From NCBI RefSeq assembly GCF_910592395.1, contig NC_088314.1, positions 8,184,001 to 8,248,000 on the forward strand: 64,000 nt of DNA, given 5' to 3'. The translations under genes and the position numbers were made by a program. Of this stretch, positions 36,091-45,440 are shown in pieces (the first letter of the stretch is position 1; each line of letters opens with the position of its first letter). The notes under the pieces were generated by a model. It was given only the letters and a program-made list of their open reading frames with translations. It had not been told where the DNA came from and did no database searches. Origin of the DNA: Lineus longissimus. Its lineage: Eukaryota; Nemertea; Pilidiophora; Heteronemertea; Lineidae.

Positions 36091-37506
36091 ATGATGGCAG
36101 CCGGGACAAAAGACGAAACTGTGATCGAAATCAAGGATGGACTATCAAAGATCGAGGAGGAATTCCAATGTAGCCTGTGTCTTGATCGTCTTCAGGAGCC
36201 GAAAATCCTGCCGTGTTATCACTCATTCTGTTCAGACTGTCTGGAAGCGTGGCTAAGACATTGTGGCACCAGCTTAGTGTGTCCAGAGTGCCGAAAGGAG
36301 ACTGTCTGCAACGCGGTATGCTGTCTCCCCGACGACTTCAGAGCAAAGAGCGTCTTGGCGAACCTTCCTGCTACGGATTCCCAGCAGAAAAACCACCAGT
36401 GCACGTCTTGCGATTATAAAAACAGTGCAACGTGTGGCTGTTTAGACTGTGATGACTATTTGTGCAAGGAATGCCAGTTCGCGCACCGTCGTCTCAAAAT
36501 TACGAAAAACCACCAGGTATTGCCGTACAAGGAGTACAATGTTCAATCTAAGCTAATCAACTTTGCAAAAAGCAAGAAACCTAAGGCTTTACTTTTCACA
36601 TTCGGCGGTTACGGACCAAACATCGGACAGCTTCAGTATCCTACTGCCGCCGCTGTCTACAAGAAAAACATCTTCATCGCTGATCTCAATGGTATTCACG
36701 TCTTCGACGAGGACGGACAATTTATATCTGTGACCGGTTTAGATGAGGTCATACCGACATCCTTCTTGCGTCGTCCGTTGATGTGGAATCGTAACTACTG
36801 GTTGCTCCACTGTTTGTATCTCGTCCCAGAGATTGTGAACTTGGCATTTTTGTCCGATGGGCGCATGGTGTTTACGACAACATTCCAAGATGGCTACCTG
36901 TGTGACTCGGTTCTTTTCAACGCGAAACTTGAACCGGTTAAGTTTGGCAGAAATGTTATGAAACAACCCTGTGGTCTCGCTATCAGCAGCAAAGATGACA
37001 TCCTTGTCGTTGACTCCTACCTCGGTTGTGTCTTCTGTTTCAATCCTGATGGCACTTACCAAAAAAAGATCTCTTGCAAAGGGAACGGGGAGGGCCAACT
37101 TCTGAAACCTGGGTACATCGCCTTGAGCAACCAAGATGAAATATTTGTTAGTGATCTTGTGAAAAATGGTCCTTATTGGTGTCGGTACATAAAGATCTTC
37201 GACTTGAGGGGGTATTTTATACGTCAGTTCACAACTTCTCAATTCTTGTTCCAGAATCCTTTTAATTTGTATAAGAACTATTTGATTTGGGAAGCATGTC
37301 AGATCAATGTCAGCGACGATAATAAGATCATTCTGATAGATTCTGAGAGTAGGGTGGTGCAGATGTTTGATGACCAAGGGAAATATGTCCGCACGTTGAC
37401 CAAGAGGGAGGGGCTGAAATATCCCAGGTCTTTGGTCCTGATGGAGGAGAGGCGTTTAATTTGTACAGATGTTGGTGATCACTGTGTCAAAGTGTTTACA
37501 TTCTGA
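36091..37506 (+). CDS. RING finger/B-box/NHL-repeat protein (TRIM-NHL-like), intronless ORF
   Basis: A single open frame of 471 residues. Residues 27-67 form a complete C3HC4 RING (C27, C30, C42, H44, C47, C50, C64, C67; LPCYHSFCSDC). Residues 104-141 form a B-box-like zinc site (CTSC, CGCLDC, CKEC, two His). From about residue 165 the protein is beta-propeller-like, with NHL-type units such as IFIADLNGIHVFDEDGQF, ILVVDSYLGCVFCFNPDGTY and LICTDVGDHCVKVF. RING proteins of this class are E3 ubiquitin ligases, and the NHL propeller binds protein or RNA. The linker between B-box and propeller is only about 20 residues, so the coiled coil and filamin domain of TRIM2/3/71 are missing. The first ATG of an MM pair is taken; an acceptor-like TTTTCAG at about 36018 suggests a 5' untranslated exon upstream. 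A poly(A) signal is at 38339-38344. The substrate is unknown. Confidence 0.9.
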   Translation: MMAAGTKDETVIEIKDGLSKIEEEFQCSLCLDRLQEPKILPCYHSFCSDCLEAWLRHCGTSLVCPECRKETVCNAVCCLPDDFRAKSVLANLPATDSQQKNHQCTSCDYKNSATCGCLDCDDYLCKECQFAHRRLKITKNHQVLPYKEYNVQSKLINFAKSKKPKALLFTFGGYGPNIGQLQYPTAAAVYKKNIFIADLNGIHVFDEDGQFISVTGLDEVIPTSFLRRPLMWNRNYWLLHCLYLVPEIVNLAFLSDGRMVFTTTFQDGYLCDSVLFNAKLEPVKFGRNVMKQPCGLAISSKDDILVVDSYLGCVFCFNPDGTYQKKISCKGNGEGQLLKPGYIALSNQDEIFVSDLVKNGPYWCRYIKIFDLRGYFIRQFTTSQFLFQNPFNLYKNYLIWEACQINVSDDNKIILIDSESRVVQMFDDQGKYVRTLTKREGLKYPRSLVLMEERRLICTDVGDHCVKVFTF

Positions 37507-38338
37507 TACCACTACCGCCAATTCCTTTAGGTAAAAACTTTGTGTTTTGGCCTGAACTTCCAATTTGAACTTGAGGTGGTAGGATTCTTATCGAAATAAC
37601 GAAAGTGACAGCTTTTGTGAGTGTATATTGTGTCAAACTTGTAGATACTGCTATTAACTTATATATGAAACTCTCCAGAGGCCAAATTTAAAAGTGGTTT
37701 GACTTTCGGAGCCAGTGACAATGCATGATGAACTTTGCGGGCTATCAGAAATCAGGAAGTGCAAGTGCACGAAGTTTATCTGTGGCAGTGACCAAATTTG
37801 CCTTCGGCTGAGTTATGCTGAGAAATGTCAAGGTTTTGGATGAAAACATTGCTTAGAACTTAATCTAATTGTCAAATGGTTCTTAACCTAGTTGCCCTTA
37901 TCTCAAGTATAGGTTCAGGTTGAGCAATATGTTGGCGAAACTTCAATATTTTGGTGATTGCCAAATTTTCTATGTATTTCCTCATTCCGTATTTGAACAA
38001 TGTTATAATGTTCTTGACCTTTATGGTGATATCATATTGGCACGTGCGCAAGAGTGATTTGTAATCATCTCTGCGACATAGTCTTCTAATTTGAGCACAC
38101 TCTGTATCTGAAATATAAGATGTATGAAGTTAACCTCCTCGCAGTGTTAAAGGGAGCTATAGGCAGGAGCTGGGGGATCAAATGGGTATTCTTCAGGTGA
38201 CTCTGTACATGTACAAGCTTGCATATTTTGCGTTGTACTTTGAGAAAGGGGAGACCCCTATTGGCGACTTTGCGTAACTTTATCTGTCCTACCTCGCTCC
38301 TGCCTATAGTATCTCTGGTCGTTGCTGTGATCAATACA

Positions 38339-38344
38339 AATAAA
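38339..38344 (+). terminator. Candidate poly(A) signal of the RING/B-box/NHL gene
   Basis: AATAAA about 830 bp after the stop codon. The next gene is convergent, so this strand has no other obvious user. Confidence 0.4.
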
Positions 38345-39167
38345 GTTCATTTTACAATACAGTCATTGCTTTCTCGGTGAAGAATCAGTGGTGATCCTTG
38401 GAGTGTCGAATCCACAACCTCCTTATTATGAGCTTGGTACTCTTACCACTTTGACACTGCTGTCCTTTATCAGATGAACTGACATGCTGTCTTGAAATTG
38501 CTGTCTGTGGTACTGTCAACCTTTGAGAAATCAACCTACTCTGTCCTTGCACCTTGCATTGCACTACCTACCTTACTATGAGGTAGCTAAATTCGTCTAA
38601 ACCTATCATTTTAAACCTGTCTGTCGAGGACAGATGTGGGCATTTAAATTGGAAGACAACCTATTCCCATTATTGGAAAACCTAACTATCAAAGTCTGCT
38701 GCATAGTCGCACTGAGGGATAGGCAGTCTGAATGGGAGACAATTGAACAACCTATCTTTCAAGGACAGGTGCATCCGTCGACATGGGTATTCAATATTTC
38801 AAAATCATAAAGGGCAAGAAAAGTCCAGATTGAGATCCATTCTGTTATCCTTTATTCATTGGGATTATAACAATTGTCAAAAGGTTAAGTTAAACAAAAT
38901 ACAACAAGATTTTCATTCGGACAATAAAGAGTATGGCATCATGATTGTGACATTAATAAATCATGCATTGTACGCAAAAAGGACTGCTACTGATATACAT
39001 GTATAGAATCAGATAATTTGCCTGTACGGATGGCTTGCTGAAGAGCAATTAAAGTTTTTATACCACTGAAAAGACTGAAGGTAGGCATACAATAGTTAGT
39101 ACTGTTGATAGGATTGCTCAATAGCAGTAAAAAAGGTTTTTCGCGTTTGATTTTCAAGTCATTCCTA

Positions 39168-41621
39168 TCATCGCCACCAGAGCAACTTGACCAGGGAACA
39201 GCACATTTTCACAGCGCTATGAATGAATGACGGCGTGGTCGAGAGTAGCGACGCCCATGCCGCAACCTGTAACGGACTGGCGTCGCGTCTTTCGGGCGAC
39301 TGGCTCATCCACCCGTCAAGGATAATCAGCGAGCTGACGACGAACACGGCAATGAAAATCATGGTCCTGTAACGGCCCTCTTGCTCATCGTCCTGCTCTT
39401 GGCGACGTTTTTTCACATCGCGCGGATTGCCATCGCGAAAGCATACATGCCCGTCCGTCGCCGCCGTCACCATCGAACTCGTCCCAGAAGTGCGACCACC
39501 TGTCTTCGAACCCGGCGGTGCAGACTCCGAGCGCGTCACTCGACCGGCGTTTTCCGTTGAGACTCCGCCGACGCCAATGCCCAGCTCCTGCGCCAGCTGA
39601 TCTTGCTGTCTTAGCAAAGAGTATTCGCCTTTCGTGATATGTTGGGCAGCGTCGACAAATATATCGTGTAAGGCGGAGCTGTCGTCACTTGTGACGGACG
39701 AATGTTGTCTTTCGTCCGGTTCGAAGTGACTCTCTGTCTGTGTTGAGACACTCTCGCGTGGAACGATGGTCGAATTGGAGGTCTGTGTTTCGCCGGTCTT
39801 TGAATCATGAGTGTCCCGCTGAAAAGCATAGAACTTGGTTACAAATTAGCTAAGACGAACCAAATGCACGGACAGCCACGCATACAACTTATTAGTTTCG
39901 AGGCAGAAATAGCATGAGAAAATTTCCTCCGACGCGAAATGAATTTATCATGTTATATTGCGTACGCGATAAAGGCATTATTCAATTTCAATCCATGGTT
40001 ACCGCTCTGTCAAAAAGTAACACGCATCAATGACAACACTATCATACACCACGTGGGTACAACCTTCAGTCGAAGTGTAACATCGCTTACAACACCATTG
40101 CATAGAAAGTATAGTAGTACAGTACGATTTAACGGGTATGCAGGGGTATTCTACACCCCGGACGCAGTGGACCGGCCTCGTCCTGTCGCCCGGTAAGGAA
40201 AGGCGATCAGGATGACAAAATGGACTGCATAAGAATCCAGAGGTATTCCTACCAATAAGGATGTCTTCCTGTCGTCGCTATTGAGGTAGCCCTCGATCGC
40301 CGAGGACAGGGCGACATTGACGGGAGAGTACCGGGCAAAGTTCTTGGCCTGTACCCGCTTGCGGCACGAGGGGCAGAAGAAGAAGAGGTTGTGGGGGTGG
40401 ACATTGCGGAACTCCTCTGCACGGTGGTAGACCAGTCTCCAGACGCATCTGTGAACGAACAATCATAAATGTTAAGTTTGTCACAATTATCATTCGGACG
40501 TCGTCTTCGGCACCATAGAATTCCATTCGGTTCTTTCTGTCTGGCTGGATACATATCTTTTAAAACAGGAGTTGAAAACATTCGCGATTGTTGAAGTCAT
40601 TTTCTTCACAAATTGTCTGAAAGAGATATATCAATGGGCTTCACAGCACTCCAATGGAGACTGGAAGACAACTTTTACAGTTTCGCCACCATGCGGCAAG
40701 GTAATGAGCTAAACGTCTCTAGCGAGGACGGTGATTTTGACTCGCTTGAGCCGGTCGGTGGTCTCCCTACATGTTCCTAATTGGCTACGATATATCATAC
40801 ATATAAAAAGTCCGCTGAAAAAGTAACTTTTAATAGCATGATAGATGAGACTTTGATAGTACCATTTTACAAAGCAATGGATACGTAACGACATAGGATT
40901 ACAATGCAAATGAAAATTAAACGATCATGATAGAAATGTGATTGAAAAATACTGAATAAAAAGAAAATCGAACTCACGTCTTGCAAAAAGTGTGTCCACA
41001 AGGTAGAACAACCGGCAGACAAAGATAATCGAGACAAACTGGACATTTAAAAGAGCCTGTCCAGTGATCCAAGCCGTGGTTGGACGATCTCTCTGCGGGT
41101 GAAATGGGATCACCTTCTTCGGATGTGGATGGCTCCTCCTCCTCCACAGATTGCTCTTGCGAGGCGGTTCTGGAATTTTGTCCAGTATCTAGTATTTCAA
41201 ATGAATTTGTCACATTGCTGCCATAATAATGTGACAGAATTTCGGCAGGGGATCCAGCTGGGCGTGGACCGCTGTCAAAACTACCCCTGCGACGCTGTCG
41301 GACCAACCGCGGAATCGTGTGAGCGGCAAATGGTGCGACAGGCGCAGTTGGCCTATTCTGCATCGGGCTTGGTTGAGGCATACTTTGACCTGGTCGGGTA
41401 TCCCTCGACATGTTCAAGTTGTTCATACCATGTGGTAGTCTTGGCGGGAGTGGTGGAGGAGGTAACATGATCGGTGGTGGTGGTGGTAGCGGGATCATTG
41501 CGGACGATGTCGGTGCAAGTGACCACGGTCTCGGTTGTCCTTGACCTTGCTGCTCCATTCGAATCCGGACTTGTTCCACCAATGTTTCCATCTGCTGGGG
41601 GTGACGGGTTTGGTCTGACAT
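39168..41621 (-). CDS. RING-type E3 ligase with Pro-rich N terminus and C-terminal membrane anchor
   Basis: Three exons encode 496 residues if translation starts at MSDQT (ATG at 41621): 40978-41621, 40253-40448 and 39168-39818. Nine more residues would be added by an in-frame ATG at 41648. The N terminus is proline-rich (PLPPPPPIMLPPPPLPP) and low in complexity, with an acidic patch (SVEEEEPSTSEEGD). The RING is split by intron 1 in phase 2: KCPVCLDYL, LPCGHTFCKTC and FFFCPSCRKRV give a full C3HC4 set. The region after it is Ser/Thr-rich. Near the C terminus YRTMIFIAVFVVSSLIILDG is a membrane helix. The architecture suggests a tail-anchored E3 ubiquitin ligase facing the cytosol. I cannot match it to a named family. 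The gene starts about 300 bp from cytochrome c in the opposite direction. Confidence 0.88.
40138..40235 (+). repeat. Dispersed short element, copy 5
   Basis: It reads ATGCAGGGGTATTCTACACC, then CCGGACGCAGTGG, then ACCGGCCTCGTCCTGTCGCC, then AAGGAAAGGCGATCAGGATG, and ends near ACTGCATAAGAATCC. The short inverted ends ATGCAG/CTGCAT and the body match copy 2 in Shisa-like gene A. It touches the end of intron 2 of the RING gene. Confidence 0.6.
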
Positions 41622-41648
41622 TGTAGTATATACAGTATACATACACAA

Positions 41649-41926
41649 TTCTTTGACGAAAAAAAATATTAATTCATTGGAATGGAATAGCGGTTATCTT
41701 ACTGTCCAAAAGCCATGCCGAGAGATAATTTTTCTTGCAGGCATGGCAGGGACTCGCTGCAACTGTTACGGGGCGTCACGGCGACGTCACGGGGCGCCCT
41801 TCGCAGAGTGACGTCAGTACTGCAGATTTTTCAGAGACGTTCATCTCGTCACCCCATTTTCTTCCAAATTTACTGAGCAATATCGAACAACAGGTCGTCC
41901 ACTGACCGTTAGGGCCTAACGCCAGC
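41649..41926. promoter_or_regulatory. Divergent promoter of cytochrome c and the RING gene, with CRE motifs
   Basis: The two start codons are 278-305 bp apart and point away from each other. A perfect palindromic CRE, TGACGTCA, is at 41809-41816. A second near-CRE (GACGTCAC) is at 41783-41790 and a CGTCA half-site at 41774-41778. This part is richer in C and G than the surroundings. CRE sites are known in the mammalian somatic cytochrome c promoter. A possible very short intron in the RING 5' untranslated region (about 52 bp, 41650s-41703) may lie inside this interval. Confidence 0.6.
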
Positions 41927-42244
41927 ATGGGAGACGCGGAAAAAGGCGCCAAAGTCTTCAAACAGAAGTGCGCGCAGTGTCACACCGCCAACAAAGGTGG
42001 CAAACACACAACCGGTCCAAACCTTCATGGCATCTTCGGACGGAAAACCGGACAGGCGCCAGGGTTTTCCTACACTGAGGCAAACAAAAATAAAGGAATC
42101 TCTTGGGGTGAGGATACGTTGGACATTTACCTTCAGAATCCTAAAAAGTACATCCCGGGGACGAAAATGATCTTCGCAGGAATCAAGAAAGTGAGCGAAA
42201 GAAAGGATTTGATTGCGTATCTGAAGGAGGTGACCAGCAGTTAG
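41927..42244 (+). CDS. CYCS: Cytochrome c
   Basis: A complete, uninterrupted frame of 105 residues, the usual length for animal cytochrome c. The haem-binding CAQCH is at residues 15-19, the Met ligand is in GTKMIFAG (M81 counting the initiator), and the stretches [20 protein letters not shown] and [10 protein letters not shown] are as in other animals. It carries electrons from complex III to complex IV in the mitochondrial intermembrane space and, in many animals, can trigger apoptosome assembly. The lysine pair in NPKK, used for Apaf-1 binding in vertebrates, is kept. Position 7 of the mature protein is Ala where vertebrates have Lys. The coding sequence has no intron, and the long 3' region with AATAAA at 42647-42652 and a conventional promoter argue for a functional gene and not a retrocopy. 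Confidence 0.97.
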   Translation: MGDAEKGAKVFKQKCAQCHTANKGGKHTTGPNLHGIFGRKTGQAPGFSYTEANKNKGISWGEDTLDIYLQNPKKYIPGTKMIFAGIKKVSERKDLIAYLKEVTSS

Positions 42245-42270
42245 GGTCAGGCACTGTTGTGAATTCAGAA

Positions 42271-42362
42271 CCTTGACGATTTTAAAGTAAGACACTGTCT
42301 TGACGATTTTACAGTAGGATTTTGTTGTGAAACCAAGAACTTGTCGATTTTACAGTAAGAAT
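42271..42362 (+). repeat. Triplicated motif in the cytochrome c 3' region
   Basis: CTTGACGATTTTAAAGTAAG, CTTGACGATTTTACAGTAGG and CTTGTCGATTTTACAGTAAG lie about 28 and 40 bp apart, starting 28 bp after the stop codon. Confidence 0.7.
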
Positions 42363-42646
42363 AAGATATATGGTCAACACGGACAATAGCTGTACAGAAT
42401 TATATGTTGTCTCCACTCTGATTGTATTTGACTCTTTTGTACGACATGGTTGAACTGATTATGAAGTGATAAAATCTCATGCAATGCAATTATTGGTAAT
42501 GTTATATCTGTTATCTCCTCATCCCCTCGGCAGCTTTGGTAGATGGTCATTGGTTTCTATAGACATACAGATTTCTAATTTGCTCACGGTTGCCTGTTAG
42601 CCATTAGGTGGTCATTTGTTTCAACAATCGAACAAATGACTGATGA

Positions 42647-42652
42647 AATAAA
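42647..42652 (+). terminator. Candidate poly(A) signal of cytochrome c
   Basis: AATAAA about 400 bp after the stop codon, the first canonical signal downstream. Confidence 0.5.
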
Positions 42653-45286
42653 ACCATTGCACAATGACCATGGCTAATAATCACAGTAATTATTGACATG
42701 CGACTTAGGACAGATGACGCACATCGACTCCACCCAACTACATGTACTATACAATGCGGTGTCGACATCTAGCGGACGTGATCAAGATCAATCTTATGTC
42801 ATTACCATACCGAGGCTGAACGCAAGAGTTCAGAGACAGCGTTTGTTATTCGGTGAGTTGTCCGTGTAAAGTGTCATTTCCCTGTTTTGTAAAACGAGAA
42901 TATTTCTGAAAGTTTTCATAAGTAAATTGGACGTATACATGGATATATATTCACGTTTTGGATGTATAGTATTGAAGGATTATGGAGTTATATCACTTTG
43001 AATTGCAGGTTTGAAAAGCATGTATGGCTATGATGCCGTCTGGACCATGTGAGTTGGCTGTGTATTTTGTACAGTAGCTAGTGCTTCTACATTGTATCTG
43101 CGTATGGTATTGTGCTTTCGGGAGTTTTGGAGCAGTGGAGGTGTGTCTTCATATCCTATCGTTGAAAACTGCGCTGTTTTGGCTGCTGTGAAGTTTTCTT
43201 TGCAGGGTATCTCATGAAACTGGGTACTGTACTGATTGATACCGATGGCTAGTTCATGTCATGACATAAGAGGCATGCCCTGTTCGTCATTTATTTCGGG
43301 AACGAATTAAGAGTCCCGGCCGGATCAAATTAGGCCTATGTCATTTCCGTTCGGGGATTATTATTATGGGCCTTTTCGAAGAAGTCGAATCCGAACCCAA
43401 GCAAGTCAGATGCGCACACTCGGAACTGGTCGGAAAGCATAAGCCAACTTCGGACAGTGCTATAGTATATAAGCCACTGTACTGACCCTTTTTTCCAAGT
43501 GAAACGCTTCGACTGGTCAGCGCCCAAACAAACTTCTTCAAAAAAATGATGGCATTGATGTAGCTTACGTCGTCTTGGGCTCAATCTTGGGCATTAATCA
43601 CCACTGGGAGAACTTCGATATTGACATGCAGGGTTGTCAATTTGTTGCATACTGATGTAAGACTAAGAGGACATCCTTCTTACATGTCTTATCATTGTTC
43701 AAAAAGATGAACAAAAATCAGAGGGCTAAAAGTATCTTAGTTTGGCCTAAAGAAGGTATTTTGGAGATGGGGCCATTTTACCCTGGTGCAGTCGATCTGC
43801 TCAGTGTTGATTTTGCAAAAAAGGATGCCCAATGACTTCGGTGCAGTCTCTAGATATATCGATCTCTGCATTGAGGGCCCTGGACAAGTTTTAGCTGCAC
43901 TGGCCTTCACACTTTTCGACAAATGATTCTGCTAGCTGCCTGATAGATTTACACTTTAAGAGCTCGTTAATGTCACAGGACTAATTACCGCTCATCTTAC
44001 AATGCTCAAACTAACGATGATTCCCCTTCAAAGAAATCTAACTCCAGGGTGCTAGAAACATCGACATTTACGCTACATTCTCAGCGAGCGTAATCAATAT
44101 CACCTCACATCTAAAATGTCTTGTAATTAAAAAATGTCCAAACGAACGGAGCTATTACTATTAGCACCCAAAGCGATGTTGTGGAGTGTGTAATGAAACG
44201 CTAGCCTATCGTACGTAGATAATGGGATATGAGATACGACAAATCAATCGCAAGGTTCCCTAGGTAGGCTAGCAGGAATCGTGTTCTCTCACGTAGCAAC
44301 GATAGGTTGATCGAGAGTGCTGCCAGAGACAAGAGAGCTAATGGCTTTGGAACATCATTAAGAAAATCAATGGATCGATATGATATCTTCTCGTTGTTTT
44401 TGCTAATGATGGGAGACAACTGATCGATGCTTGGTACAATTGGAGCTTGATGTATCTGTCCAGCCAGGCAGATACCACCCCACATGCCACATGGCCTGCC
44501 TGGTGCATTGGACCCAGTGAAAGTAAACTAATCCATCATATCCTGTTTACTCAGTGACCTATTAAAACCTTGGCTCTGCTTGGTGTGCTACCATAACAAA
44601 CATGAAATATTTCAACAGGAATGTCTCATTTGGTGTCTTAGACTTGATGAAAACATGACAAAACTAAAATGTGTAAGGTTGGTGAACCAATTTATTATCT
44701 GAAATATCCAACTAATTAGCACCTGACCTCTGAAGTAGTTATGTGAAAATAATGGCAATTTGTTTGTTGGTATTTATCCCCATGTCATTATTAAACGTTG
44801 GACAATAGTCCCCAGATATCTGGTTGTCCACTTAACACATGCCTTGGAAATATTTGTATGATAAATTGACAAATTAGTGCAATTATTTCCTGGCTTTTCA
44901 TTATATATGGCTCAATTTGCCATACTAATTAGGGTCTGTTTTGACAGGAGCTGGCCACTTGGAGTATAAATTTGAAATAAATATCGACATTGTTTCACTT
45001 TTTATCAATCAAGGTGTCCTGGAATTTCGGTGTGATCACAGAGGAAGTTAAATAACTCGCATTGATGCTTTTGCCGTGTCCTTATTGCCGAGTTTTTTTT
45101 TGTCCTATACAAATCATGATGTTTGGCTTTGGTGTAACTTCATCCAAGTGTTTATCGAGGCTATTAGAAGAAAATAAACAAAAATTGCAAAATGTATGCC
45201 TCAGACACCTCTGGCTGTGTTGAAATGCCTGCACTGTTTGCTTTGGACAGGCCTATACTCTGTGGTAGGTCATTTTAACCCTTTTG

Positions 45287-45440
45287 GGAGACCAGTGGCA
45301 TCGTGGTTGGAGAGCTGGGCTCATTATCAGGAGGTCGAGGGTTCGCCTCTCCGATGGATCACTGCAGTATTGTCTTTGTCGTTTGTGTCCTTGAGAAAGA
45401 CACATTCCTCTCTTGCTTCTTCCTTCGAATAAGATAACTG
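45287..45440 (+). mobile_element. tRNA-derived SINE
   Basis: The first 72 bp resemble a tRNA: an A-box-like TGGCATCGTGGTTGG at 45296-45310 and a B-box-like GGTTCGCCTCT at 45340-45350, spaced as in a tRNA gene. It is followed by TGTCCTTGAGAAAGACACAT, which resembles the CCTTGAGCAAGGCACTT core found in several animal SINE superfamilies. There is no intact tRNA fold, so it is not a tRNA gene. Confidence 0.6.

Noticed and set aside
36739-37377. 212-codon open frame on the minus strand
   Set aside because: It is antisense to the RING/B-box/NHL gene, whose frame has clear domains.
41927-42244. Cytochrome c as a processed pseudogene
   Set aside because: All functional residues are intact, and it has a CRE-containing promoter and its own poly(A) signal; no poly-A tail or target duplication is seen.
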